Shown here: in pieces, positions 12,457 through 24,130 of the stretch
How the letters are laid out: each line of letters opens with the position of its first letter
How positions within the stretch are numbered: position 1 is the stretch's first letter
Assembly: GCA_001566295.1 (NCBI GenBank)
Contig: KQ964247.1
Span: forward strand, 3,534,001-3,598,000
Length of the DNA: 64,000 nt
Direction: 5' to 3'
Source of the DNA: Microdochium bolleyi
Taxonomy: Eukaryota; Ascomycota; Sordariomycetes; Xylariales; Microdochiaceae
Notes under the pieces: model-generated
What the model saw: the letters and a program-made list of their open reading frames with translations, nothing else
Databases searched by the model: none
What the model was told of the DNA's origin: nothing
Made by a program: the position numbers and the translations under genes

Positions 12457-13174
12457 TGTGTATGGTTGTCTGGGTCTCGGAAAGGCTGCGGGAAGTTGGT
12501 GTGCTGTGTGGTGCTGTTGTGCGCGTGTGGGCGGCCGTGGGGTGGTGATGGTGGTGGTGGTGGTGGTGCAGATTGCGAGCAAGCGATGTCGAAATTGGAT
12601 ATGCTGGAGCTTATCGCGGGACTGGCCCAGGCATCATGGTGGGTGGTATGTGGTGTGGCGTGGTCCCTTACTCTTGGAAGGACCACTTTAGCTCCCATCA
12701 GTGAGCTCCCGACGCGACGCGTGCACGCGCAGGGATGAAGCTGGGACGAGTGGGGTCGTCAGTCATGCAACTAACTGCCCTTGCCTTACTGGCGTCTAGG
12801 CGAACGACCACGGGACACCCATCCTTGCTTGCTCCGTCCACAGCACTTACAAACCGTGACCTAAGACACCAACGCATCATCTGCTAAGGCCCCCCTTACA
12901 CAGCACCTGTCTCGAAAGCTCTCCCACGGATTAGTACCCGATGCTGTGGTCTCAGAGCTATCCACCGCACGCAAGCCCAACGAGGTATTCCGGTATCGTC
13001 CAGACGTGCCTAACCACTAATTCAATGCAACGAAACATGGCACACGCGCTCTGTCAAAGTCCAGACTCGACACTTGATCTTATTCCTCTCTAGCTGCCAT
13101 TGTGTGGGTATATTTGCAGGCAAAACTGCTCTGCTTCGTCTTGAAGCCAACCGCCCGGCCATATGTTGACATGC
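12457..13174. other. Intergenic, mtSSB promoter and flank
   Basis: Upstream of mtSSB (-) and downstream of the anchored-protein gene (-). It contains the GGT-repeat listed separately and otherwise nothing that I could identify. Confidence 0.5.
12541..12567. repeat. (GGT)n trinucleotide repeat
   Basis: Nine GGT-type units with one GAT interruption, about 85 bp upstream of the mtSSB start (CCA/ACC on the coding strand). Probably 5' UTR or core promoter of that gene. Confidence 0.85.
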
Positions 13175-14247
13175 TCAGCCACCGAACAGTACAGCGCCCA
13201 TCAAGGCCGCGGCTGCCCACACCGTCACCATAATGCCCGCCGTGCCGTCTCCGCCCGTCAATTTGAAGCTACTGGCCTTGTTGACTGGTGGCGGTGGTGG
13301 TGCCTCCGTGGTCGTCTCCGAAGGCTCATCCGAAGAGGGCTCAGAGGATACATCAAACACCGTGCCCGACGGCGCGGCAGAGGTCGTAGCCGAAGACGCG
13401 TCAGCCGGAACGTCCGAAGCCCGGTAGAACATGGTCACCATGGGCAGCATGGCGATCCCCGTGAAGGACGTGAGCTCGCTCTCGCTAAAGGTCGTGATGA
13501 TCGTCGAAGTGTTCATCAGAGTGGCGGGCGCGAAACCCGTCGCTGTGGTTCCGTTGAAAGGGAAAGTTACCTGGACATCAAGGCCAGCATTGTTGGTCCA
13601 GCGGCAGCCCGTCGATGCAGTGTATACACTGGTAGGTCGGGTCGAGTAACACCTGCCGCCATATGGGCTCGCCGTGTAGCCGCTAGGAAAGGTGTCAGCA
13701 GAAGGCCATGCTCTGTATGAGCAAGCTCAGGATGACACTGGGCTCATGGTTCTGGCGAAAGGGGCCCGACCTACCTCGGACAACACGCCACCATGGTCTC
13801 GTCAGCATCAAGGTTCTCCAGGCCGATGTTCCAGAGCGGGTTGATTATCGGGCTACCTGGGCTGTAGTCGACACCTGGAGGTATACTGGTTGGCGTGGGA
13901 TTGAATACGCCCGTCGTGTTCAGTGCGCCCTCCCCGATTCTGAAAGCCACTCCTGCCGTGGTCCAGGACTTTGGACAGACGATGCCCGGCGAATGGTAAA
14001 AGAAATGATTGGTTGTAGTCTCTGATCCCAAGTCAGCGTCCCACACTGAGCCTTCAGGGATGCAGTCGCTGGCGGGCGGATACGGCAGGGCCGCGCAGTC
14101 CTGGCCCCATGCGAGAAACTGTGGCTGTAATTTCCAGCCCAGGTAGACATTTGTCGGCGTGTAGCATGAGGCAGGCGCTGTGTAGGTCGTGGTCAACGGA
14201 CCCAGATTGGTGAATGTGGCCTGCGAAAGGACCGTGCTGACAGGCAT
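13175..14247 (-). CDS. Uncharacterised Ser/Thr/Cys-rich protein with C-terminal membrane anchor
   Basis: Model complement(join(13175..13682,13775..14247)), 326 residues. I recognise the general type (ascomycete proteins opening with ATFTNLGPLTTT) but no assigned function. The first 220 residues are Cys/Thr/Pro-rich with pairs such as VACCPSGYTAS and GGRCYSTRPTS, suggesting a disulphide-stabilised outside domain. A Ser/Thr/Pro/Glu-rich stalk follows (about 245-300), then a hydrophobic C-terminus (GIMVTVWAAAALMGAVLFG). That end fits a GPI signal or a single-pass helix. No N-terminal signal peptide is visible from the first in-frame ATG, which is odd for such a protein; an unseen 5' exon is possible. 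The 92-bp intron (GTAGGT donor, CTGAC branch, CCTAG acceptor) joins PS-GY in frame inside a conserved-looking Cys motif. Gene reality is well supported; function unknown. Confidence 0.75.
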
Positions 14248-15711
14248 CGTACAAGCTGCCACCTTATCTCGTATGGCGAATGCTCAAATGGATGGAAAAG
14301 TTGCAACGAAGGGAAATCTTGCATGTGTTTTATGTTGTTGTGAGACGCAACATGGCCATGAAGATCAAATGAGGATCAGAGGCGGAAGGGTGACTCCTTT
14401 TCTACCTGCAAATCTCTATCCTCTGTACAACAGGCTTCTGCCAGTCTAGAGTGTGTGTCTTGGACCTGACAATGCTCCTGTTGGAGCAGTAGGCGATCCG
14501 GCAACTCATTCCGAGCGCCAAGTTGTGGGGAATCCATGTCCAGACCTGTCACTGTCGGGCGATGAGACCTCGACGTAATCGCCAAGGCATCCCGAGATGC
14601 GAGCGAGCGAGCGAGCTTTCATCTGATCTTGGCATTGTGCATCTGCATCAATAGCTCGTCACGGGCAACGGCAAGGCTGTCAGGGAAAGGTCAGAAGGCT
14701 TGGCCGCGGCACAGACATATGTTCACATGTAGGGTAGATATCCTGTATGGGTTGAAGAACCGAGCTGCACCTATATGCTAGAGGTTGAGAAATATGCATT
14801 GACTTGATATTTTTATTCGTCACACATGCCAATCCATGGCCCTTGGGGCAAGTCTCAATAAAACCTGTGGTCTTGTTCCCAAAGTGTCCCTATACGTCGA
14901 TAGTGCCAGTGAGATGGACGATGAGTTTCACGCACCCAGTAATAGGTTGTCCCCATGCATGGCATATCTGGGCCTAGATCTATGTTGCCTGCATCTCAAT
15001 ACAACCCTTTTCGCGATGTCCGAGCTGTCAATTGTCCTGCTGTGGGTATTCGCCTCGTGCATTTCCGACGAACGTTCTTGGCCGGGACTTCGTTCAAGAG
15101 GCTTGTGTAAGACCACAGAGGAAATAAGTGCATCATCTTCGCACCAAACAAACAAACGGTGCCTCAATGCTTCAGTTCTACGGGCAAAGCGTACCTATCT
15201 GTCAAATCGCCCTCCTTTTGTGTTTCCCAGGCTCTCGTATTCTTGGTCGGTTGCAGCGGCCGTCCGCCTCGGGTCGCTTGCGGATGGCTGCAGTTGATCA
15301 CTGAATCGATCCATAGACGTCGACTTCCACTATCGATAATTGATTGGAAAGCCCGTTGGAATGACACCAACACATCCTATTGTGCAGCACCTGGTATCGT
15401 TAAGAAGGGCGGAAATATCCCCCACTGCCGTAGCTTCGGCCACCCATGAAACCACGGCAACAACACGTCGCGCCAAACGCAGTTCTGTGAGTCGAGCACA
15501 ACAGCACTACAAAGCATGAGCATTGCTACCATAGCCAACCTGAAGTGTTTACATAAACGTGTTCTGATTATTCAGTCTAACACACGACCACAGCCCCTGC
15601 TCCTTGTCGCAACATTCCCGGTGATACCACATCGAGTGCGTTCAATGATGCCACTCGGAGGAACGAGCAGACGAGCAGCGCCATTGTTTCCAGAAGCAGA
15701 ACTGCTGCATC
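14248..15711. other. Intergenic, divergent promoters
   Basis: About 1.5 kb between divergent genes: the anchored-protein gene (-) and the STE3-type receptor (+). It includes a (GAGC)4 tandem repeat at 14601-14616 and AT-richer DNA at 14740-14830. Open frames (for example 14836-15297, +) have no protein-like conservation or paired splice sites. No gene seen. Confidence 0.5.
14601..14616. repeat. (GAGC)4 tetranucleotide repeat
   Basis: Four perfect tandem GAGC units in the intergenic region about 350 bp upstream of the anchored-protein gene start. Confidence 0.9.
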
Positions 15712-18700
15712 ATGTCGGCAACCAGTTCAACGTCTAGCTCTCTAGAAGCCAACCGAGTCTTGCGCATCTTTCTCGCCGTCGTGGGCACGATATTATGCCA
15801 TGTCCCATTCCGCCTCTTGCTCCACAACAAGCAATATGCTGCAGTTGTCCTCATCACGGCCGTCGGGACCATGAACTTCTTCACCATCCTCAACGCCAGC
15901 ATCTGGCCCGACGACAACTACGCCTCGTGGTGGCATGGGCACGGTCTCTGCGACATCCAGGTGTACCTGGCCGCGCCGCTGCAGACGGTCTACGCCGCCA
16001 GCATCTTCGCCATCATGCGCCGACTGGCGTCCCAGATGAGGCTGTCTACCAGGCCAGACCTGGACGCTGGCGATAGCAAGAAATTGCTGGTGGAGGCCGG
16101 AATCATCTTCGGCATCCCGGCGTTCCAGCTCATGTTCACCCATTTCGACCTGGCCCAGAGGTACATTGTCGGCACGCTCGTGGGCTGCTCGGCAGTGTAC
16201 GACAGGTCATGGCCTAAGGCACTGGTGTTTGACACTCCGCCAGCTATTTTCGCGGTTGCCTCAGTGCCGTTTGCCTGTATGTGACGCTTCTTGGGCAGCA
16301 GACGATTGCCCTTGTCCCAACTGCTGGAAGTGTTAATCGGCATCACTAACACATTTTGATGCAGACATCATGTACACCCGCTACCGCATCGTCGCCCGCG
16401 CCGCCTCAGTGGCCTTCTCCAACGGCGTCAACCTCGAGGCCTGCCAGCGTGTCGCCCGCACCCGTCGCCGGCTGTACCGCATGTGCCTGAGCATCCTGGT
16501 GCTCTACGTCCCCTTCATGCTCTACTTCTTTGCCGTCAACCTCCGCGACACAATAGCTGGATCGAGGCCGTATGACTACCGCCGCATGCGCAGCGGCGAG
16601 GGCACGCCGTACCCCTGGCACGCCATCTTGTTCGTGCCGAGCTGGCTCGTGCCAGCGTCGACGCTGGAACAGCCATGGATCGCGATCGTCACGAGCTTTG
16701 TGATTGTGGCATTCTTCGGGGCAACTAATGATGCACTTAGGATGTGGCAAGACATTGGACATAAGTTGGGATTGTACAGATTCGTGGATTGCATGAATAA
16801 GGTGCACGAGAGACTTCCCGGTCTGGCTCGACAAGTGACCAGAAAGGTCAATGAACATATCGACCTATGGACACGAGCCTTATCATCACCGCAGGAGAAG
16901 AGTTTCGCGGAGTTTGACGAGTAAGAACCTCAAGGGAGCATGTACTTGTCCATGCTCGCGATCACTAACGTATCGTTGTTTCTTCAACAGTAGAATCTCG
17001 AAGCCGCAAGGTCACAGCCTGTCCCCACTGGACAAGCCAGAGCATAATACATACCAGACTCGCAGCTCACGACACTCCTTCGATGCCGACCTTCTGGTCC
17101 CCAGCCCGCCCTCTCGGCGTCCGGAGACACCCTCGTACTCGCCTGCCAGCGACTATGCAGACTGGTCAAGTCCGCAGCCACTGCTACCACGAAAGCCCCC
17201 TCGAGCTCATCACAAAAGCTACGGCAAGCCCGCTTCCTCCCCGTTAACGTCTTCAGGAGGAGCCACGATCAAGCTCAGCCGCACCAGGCTGGGGAGGGTA
17301 CTGCCGCCGCTCCCGACTCTCGAGTCATCCAGTGCCCTCGAGGACTCGTACATCATCGCGTCCGTGATCCCACCGCGCGGCTCGTCCCTGCAGCACCGCG
17401 GCGCGGCGCTCTGCCAGGCTCTCAGGACCCCGACGCTGCCCAGGATGCCGACCATCACGATGCCGGCGCTTCCGACGTTATCGTCCAGCTCCTTTAGCGG
17501 CATGTTGAGCGGTCGACTGACGAGTTGGGGCTGTCGAAGGTTAGGCAGTCGCCGGACAGTAAGTCGTGACGTGGAGGCACAGAGGGAGATACGTGAGAGA
17601 TCTGGCAGTTGTGGCCATGGGCAAGATAGTGTACTTCAACCGCACAACGCGGCTGGGAGACAGATGACTACCAGAGGCCATGGTGATCTACACGGAGATC
17701 ATCTCAGGTCCGCTGACCAGCCTATGCGGACCTCTATCGGTCACGACACTGTCCACCGCCCACCAGCACGGCCAGTCGCAGGTGGCCAGCAGTATCTGAC
17801 CGAGGGGAGCCTGCTGTCAGGCTTCCACCATCCTCGGTTATCCCAGGTCACTGCTCGGGGCGCCCATCTCGACCGGACAGCGACGCAACGTGATGCCGTG
17901 GAGTCGTTGAGACCAGTGTTCGCGCGGGCGAGTGGCGGCAAAGATAACAACTGTGGCCGAACAACTCCCCGCCAACTACAGAATCAGAGAGTGCAGCAGT
18001 GCCCAGCGCCTGCGGGCGGGAGTGTCCAGCTCCGCCATCCGATGCCGGGCTTTGCTCAGCACCGTCGTGATATGGCACGTCAGACGCCTCCCTCCATGAC
18101 TAATGCTGCTGCTGCTCCTCGTGGCAACGGTATGAGTGGACGGTTCTGCCAGCCGATGCCAGGATTTTCTCAGCACCGGCGTAACCTGTCAGAGCAAAGA
18201 GAGCAGAAGCAAAAATCTCGGCACGAAAAGGAGCAGAAAGAGCAGCGGCACTACACACGCCTGAACGACGACACACAGCAAGAGCATAACAACCCCAGCA
18301 TGCTACGCGAGACCAAGATCTGGATTACGACGCCCCCGGGCGACGCAGTCAAGTCGGCTACCAGCGTCGACACCGCCATCATACGTGGAGTGCGCGACAT
18401 GACCACCACGTCCGGCAACTGGCCCTTTCGGCGCGGCTACGAGCGTGGCAGCACCAACAATAACAACAAGCACGGCGGCGACCGCGGTGACAACACTGAC
18501 GACGACGACCACGCGGATTGGCTCACCGAGCACGACGCAGCCACCGACGACGCAGGCAGCAGCAGCATCACTACCCAAAACACTACACGCGCTACACACA
18601 TCCACCACTCCAACATCCGCCGCGGCCGGGGCCGGGCGATCGCGGTGCCGCTGCTGAGATTCGTCGGGGCCGCGGCGCCCGTGGAAATCCCCCGCCACGA

Positions 18701-18746
18701 CCCCTCGAGTCGTGTACGCGGCGCGCAGGAGCTGAGAGATGGATAG
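15712..18746 (+). CDS. ste3: STE3-type (a-factor-like) pheromone receptor, class D GPCR
   Basis: Model join(15712..16276,16365..16920,16991..18746), 958 residues. Plasma-membrane seven-helix receptor for the lipid-modified mating pheromone, signalling through the heterotrimeric G protein. The first 370 residues are hydrophobic and read as STE3: FLAVVGTILCHVPFRL, TILNASIWPDDN, WHGHGLCDIQVYL, then YIMYTRYRIVARAAS after intron 1 and WHAILFVPSW before helix 7. The two introns (88 and 70 bp) have GTATGT/GTAAGA donors, CACTAAC and CACTAAC-like branches, and keep frame. The remaining ~580 residues are a polar, low-complexity cytoplasmic tail. It carries a duplicated 11-residue motif (PMPGF-x-QHRR) at 18039-18071 and 18153-18185. 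Ordinary fungal STE3 receptors are shorter (about 400-650), so an unrecognised intron in the tail remains possible, though the frame stays open to TAG at 18744. Confidence 0.88.
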
Positions 18747-19309
18747 ATACCTCAAGGTAGATGTAGAGAGAAAGAGAGAGAGCGAGAGAGAGCAAATCTG
18801 TAAGCACAGGAAAGTCCGTGATGGAGCGAACAAGGTCCTGCAGAGAAGGGGGCACAAGGTCATGCCGCGCAGGTTTGCTGGGAGTGCTGATTGGGGAGGG
18901 TCGGGACACCTATCTGTATGCAGAGCCCTTGATAGATAAAGCGAACAGTTTGTAGACTCAGATATGGTGTTCTTGTAGAATAGATCACTGTTCGGGAATA
19001 ACACAGTACGACCACGAGTTGCCGTTACAGCATGAAAGGGATCTCAACCCCACAAAGTGCGGGAAACGTGATGGTATTAGATGATGATGATTGCGGGACC
19101 ATAGCTATATATAAAACAACGTAAGGTAAGTAACGTTCGGGGGGTATCTTTCGTCATTCATATGCGAGTGTCGACGGGGACAACATGATGGGCTCTCTCT
19201 TGTTTTCGCGCGCAAAGAAATAATACAACGAAGAGCATGGGTGGGTGTCAACCCAGTGAAGCCAGACATGGAACATCGTTATGTTAAGCAGGCGGGTGGG
19301 AGGCTGCAC
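18747..19309. other. Intergenic, convergent 3' flanks
   Basis: 563 bp between the ends of ste3 (+) and erf4 (-). A purine-rich GA tract occupies 18764-18792, and a TATATATAAA run lies near 19107-19116. No gene seen. Confidence 0.5.
18764..18792. repeat. GA-rich purine tract
   Basis: Imperfect GA/AAGA repeat just after the ste3 stop codon, likely 3' UTR. Confidence 0.8.
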
Positions 19310-21611
19310 TTATACGGCATCGTCCCTTGACTCTGCGACAACAGCAGGCTCAGGCTCGGCAACGTGGTCGGGTCCCTCACGAGTATTTGTGCGCTCGCTC
19401 GCGGCGGGCGCGATCTCGGGGTCTGGTATTTGTATGTCGAGCTGTGATGACTTGTTAGCATGATGGCACGGTGCTTAACACGCAGGGCAGGAAACTCACG
19501 TTCATGTACCCCGTCCTGCGTAGGGGCACAATCTTTGGAGCCAGCGACCCGTCATCAGCGCCTATCGTCTTCTCCATCTCGGCGTTCCACTTTTCTATCC
19601 AAGCCTCGAGACTTCTAAGCCTGCTCTTGGTGTTTGTGAGACCTAGGTCGTCCCAGATCCAACCTGTCACCAGGCCCAGCACGCCGTCCATGATATTTCT
19701 CCAATTGTATGGGTTGAAGATAGGCACGAGCTCACTGTTGAGCTTCTCTATGACTCGCCGGAACTCTGTCTCGGAGATGCCCGCTGGATCCAAAATCTCG
19801 GGATACAAATTTGAGAATGTTGGCGCAAGGTCTCCCTGCACAAGCCAATCTCTCCTGATCCGAATGATGCGCGTTGTCGTGTACTCGGCCGAATCCATGG
19901 GTACGTGTACATTCAGATGGGGATAGCATGGGTGTTGCGGCCCCCATTCGTCGCCCAGATCTGGTTGATCAGCATCTCCGAGGATAGAACTGTCCTCGGA
20001 GTCTAATATCGAGCCCAGGTCGTCTGGGATGCCGGCTTGCGATTCACTGCGGCGTGACAGCACATCAGGTCCTCGCTCGAGATCCTGAGAGAAGCTCCGC
20101 GAGGAGTCGTGGTTCCCTGGTGGCGCCATGACCTCCTTTCCCTTGCCCTTGCCAAATGCGGGTGGTGTAGTATTGTTGCTCTCTGAGCTGGACGGTTGCA
20201 CCAAGCCGAAGCTGACTGCTCTGCCTCTCCGCGCGATACTTTGGTTTTGCGGCTTCAGTATACCGGCACGCCGTGGCCGAGGTTCAGAAATATCGGCGGG
20301 TGGTTGTGGAGGCGCCAGAGGGTTCGAAGGTCGGTTCCCGTCGTCGTATGAGTGTCGTACGGACGGCGGTAGACTGCTTCGATAGTCGCCGCTCGCTCTT
20401 CCTTCAATCAGCAAGCTCTGTCGCTTCGAGGGAATCCGGCGGACTTGGCGCTGGGCGGCTGCTCCAAGTAGCGGCCGCTGTATGGTGCCTCCGGCCTTTC
20501 CTTCGGAGATGTCCTCGCGGCTGTTGTCCAGAGGATGTGCGATTGGGACAGGAGGCGGCGGTGGCGACGATGCACGACGAACCAGAGGTTCCCGGCGCGT
20601 CGGAAGTGATCGAGCTGAGTTGGTGGGGTTCCACAGGCGTGCAGCGCGGGGACGAACAGGCAACTGGAGGTCCTGAGCGTCCTTGTTGAGTCTGAATGGA
20701 GAAGGCCAAGGAGATTGGCGAGCCTGTGCCGGATACGCTGCTGGCGTGACGATCTCACGAGTGGTCTGGTGGGCTGCGATAGACCCAGCCTTGCTGTTTC
20801 CGACCAGTTCTAGGGTGGTCGCCGGGAGAGCTGTAGGATGTTCGTGAGCGTATGAAGCCGTTGGAGCTGTTGTCGGAACACGCCCGGGCAGGCAGGCGTG
20901 TCGTAGTGGCTGAAGCCCACTTGTCGGGGACTGCGAGGCTGGCTCGGGGGCTGAGGGGCGGCCCGACGGAGTCGCTGGATGCGGTTGATGTCAGTGAGTG
21001 GGAAGAGCGGGCGCCGATGAGGCTGGCGATGCAGGACTGAACAGGCGAAAGGGGACCCTGCGAGGAAGGCGCAGGACGCGAGGAGGAGAGAGAGGCGGAC
21101 CCGTACCGCTCCTGCCCGTGCTGCCAGGCGAGCCGGGGTTGTGAGTGGCTGGCGTTGCTGGGACCCCTGCCTGCAATTTGGTCGTGTCGCCTGAGTGGCC
21201 AGGCCTCGGCTGCTGGGCCTGTGACGGGCGAGTCCGACGCCTGTTGCTGCCAACCGGCAGTCCCGGGGCTGTGGAATGTTCTCGGGCGAATCTGTCGGGC
21301 TTGCGCTCGAGGTGAGCTGGTGATCGATTCCGGAGATGCTGCTGTGGTCGCCTGCCCGCCCTGGCATCGTCCGCTGCGGCGGCGTTGCTTGTGAATGGGT
21401 CGTTGTTGGACGTTGGTCGTCGGTCGTCGATCGTCGCCTGTGCTGATTCCTCTCAAGCCAGACAGCCGCCGGGAAATCTGTCGGCGCCTTCGAAGCGGTC
21501 GATTCCGAGACGGTCACGATTTTGGTCGTTCGGAACGTTCGGGTTAGAACACTCTGTGCTGGTGTCGGCAATGACTGGAATGGCATCACCAAAGTCCACG
21601 ATGTAGGCCAT
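19310..21611 (-). CDS. erf4: Erf4, Ras palmitoyltransferase accessory subunit (5' exon tentative)
   Basis: Model complement(join(19310..19441,19500..20691,20760..~21437,21518..21611)), about 698 residues. Erf4 partners the DHHC enzyme Erf2 at the ER to palmitoylate Ras. The Erf4/Golgin-A7 domain (about 510-655) is clear: HPCYPHLNVHVPMDSAEYT, IIRIRRDWL, FSNLYPEIL, FNPYNWRN, GWIWDDLG and LRSLEAWIEKWN, ending PLRRTGYMN. A 58-bp intron with GTGAGT donor and GCTAAC branch leads to a 43-residue acidic C-terminus. A 67-bp intron at about 20692-20758 (GTGAGA...TTCAG) joins in frame to an upstream exon rich in Ser/Pro/Gln/Arg, as usual for this family's disordered N-terminus. The first exon (MAYIVDFGD) and its donor (GTGACC) are weak guesses. 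Coordinates before 20759 should be treated as approximate. Confidence 0.82.
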
Positions 21612-24130
21612 ACGCGAAGCGTGCGCAGGACACGAGGCGCCAGGCCGTCTTATAACAAGCAGCTGAGGTGACACGCAATGGCCTGAGACTTGGCTGACCT
21701 CGCAGCCTGCGTCATTCGGAACGCACTGGCTCTGATATCGCGGCGCCGCCGTGCAGGGATTCCGAGTTTCCTGCCTAGACCTTGATTCTTTTTCTGCATC
21801 CATGGGGGCAGCTTTATTAATCGAGGCTGTCCCCCTGTGTGTTCCTGCAGCGGTGCCCCTTGCTAGCCCGCGCGCGCCCGCCGAAATCCACCAGCTCTAG
21901 AGCGCAGGCCCGGTGCGCTGGGTCATGATGCTCGAGGACAGAGGTCAGCGGGTGGTCAGTCCGACAACCCTCTGGAGCGAGACTCGCCAAGCTCCAGCCT
22001 GTGGCTGGCCTGTGCCCACACGACAAATATCCCTAGGCACGCTTGCATTTTTTGACTTTATTGTTCATATTAACGACCTGAATAAAGATCAAGGATGGCT
22101 TGCTTAAGCGACGGTTGAGCGCCTTCGGGCGACGAGGCATGACACACATTGTGGCGAGCAAGGGATGTCATCCCCAGCAGAAGAATGTTTTGACGAGGCA
22201 TCACATCACGGTGGGGAGAGGGGGATCCGGCGAGACTGCAGTACCAATGTTGCAAAAATAGGATCTGCGACACAGAGCGCGGCGCAAGCATTGTGCAGAT
22301 ACACACACATTGGCGTGCCACCGACACGATGACAGTCGTCCCATGTTGGCTCCGTGATCTCCGTAGGGGCAGCCCCGACCTCGAGCTGTGTGTGTCACTT
22401 GTGTGTTAGACCCGCAGCCCCGTCTGTCTTGCAAGATGTTGGGCTCGCTCGCCACACAAGCACTCCTGAAACGATCAAGATGTGCTCTCCCAAAGGTTCC
22501 GGCACGGGCAAACACATTCGATGATTGTGCTCCAGGTGAGAGAGCGTGATTTGTTTTCGAGTAGAGGCATGAACGAATAGATTCGCACAAGATATCACGG
22601 CTGCCACCAACTGGGCACACCGAGGACCCGCATGCAGGATCCGCGACAATGCGGCTGGCAGCCCTGGAGCATTCGCATTGTCACAGCGGAGCTCCTACTC
22701 GTGCTTTTTCCAGCCTGCACAGGTGATGGGCCCACCAACCAGCCGGCCCGGTTGTCGGTATGACTGATCCCGAGCCTGTCAGCGCAAGCATGAGTGCAAA
22801 GCATGAATGTGACGAGCCCAAGCCCGGATTGGGGCTACGCGAGGCAGAACGGCATGATGCTCTAAATTTCGACTCTCATTTCGAGCGGCACTGCTTCTGC
22901 GGCTGGAGCGTAGGCGAGTTCGTACACGGTCGAAACTAGGCCGTCTTGGGCCTGGGACCTTTGGCACTTTGTGCGATTGTTCGGTAACGCAACACAGAGT
23001 TGCCGTTCTCTAGCCTTTCATAGCTCGAGGCGCCGGTTTTCCGAAGTTCGAAAGCCCTTGGCCTGTCTTGAGCGATTGTGTCTGCCTCTTTAAAGTGGTG
23101 GCAGGTCTGAGACTGGGAGAGACGCAGACGGTGTTGCACATGTCGAAACTTGTCAGACATTCTACACCTTTTGACTCTGGTAGCCTCGTTGCTGGAAGTC
23201 AGTGGCTCCTTCGCCGAACCTGAAACTAAGTATATACCGTGAGGTCCGCATCAAAAACCAGGTGGAAGCTGAAGATCTGTCACTTTCTCCTCACAGGCGC
23301 GGATGAGCGATGTTTCCACACACCTGGGGCGTTACCGGGATGCTCCTGCTCCCCCCAATGGTTCGTAGAACCGCCATGATTGTCGCGAATGCCAACAATG
23401 GAAATAGCAAGATCAGCTGGTGATGGCGACTCACGCGTGCATGTTGGGGTGGCAGGTGAAACAGAGCTGTCCTGTGCAAGGCCTCCCTCATGTCTATGGC
23501 GGCACAGCTCCCGTGTGCCACTTCGACTGGTGGAGGCTAGGTTCAGGCTAGAGGCGTAGTGACGTAAGACAAGGGCAGGACAAGAAGCCACGAGGGAGAG
23601 ACGCAAGTGGGAGTGGAAGCTTCCAGGTGCAGAATCTGGCAGGTCTGCTTGCGTGGCCCGCTCGCTGGAGGCTGCATTCAGGGTTGGACCTGCAGATTTT
23701 CTGGTGATTGGAGGTATTGTAATTAGTCTGCTCCGAGCTGGGCGGCAAGTTACCTGAGGAAGGACTTCAGCAGCTCCTGTCAAGCTTACCCCAGATCTAG
23801 GGTCGTCTGCTAATGCTGACGACACTGCCTGGAGATCCCTGGCCTGCCACCCGCCACCCCTGTCTTCCTCCCTAGCTCGGCCCAGCCCAGCTCAGCTCAA
23901 CACCAACATCCATCTGCACACGCGAAGACGCATCAGTTCCCAGCTCGAATCTCCGTCTTCTTGCGACTGCTCTGCAACTGGGGACAGATTGTCTCGTCGC
24001 CACTGCGTCTGCTTACAGCCACATATCGTGGAATAGGACCGGTCACGAACAGGCCCTGCTCGTTTTCACGTCCGCATCCATCTACACCAGCTCCGCCACA
24101 GCTCCATGCCGACGTACTGAGTCACCCGTC
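21612..24130. other. Intergenic, divergent promoters
   Basis: About 2.5 kb between the putative erf4 start (-) and the uncharacterised membrane-protein gene (+). A TATAA-like element sits about 40 bp upstream of the proposed erf4 start (near 21650). Short frames of low quality occur on both strands (for example 23280-23825, -), without conserved motifs or splice pairs. No gene seen. Confidence 0.5.

Noticed and set aside
14836..15297. 153-codon plus-strand frame upstream of ste3
   Set aside because: No conserved motifs, weak start context and mixed codon use; treated as chance.
18303..19004. 233-codon minus-strand frame opposite the end of ste3
   Set aside because: Overlaps the receptor tail with no conserved content; the sense strand has a selected duplicated motif just upstream.
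24118..24124. TGAGTCA 6 bp before the ATG at 24131
   Set aside because: Too close to the start codon, inside the leader, to act as a normal upstream activator site; likely chance.
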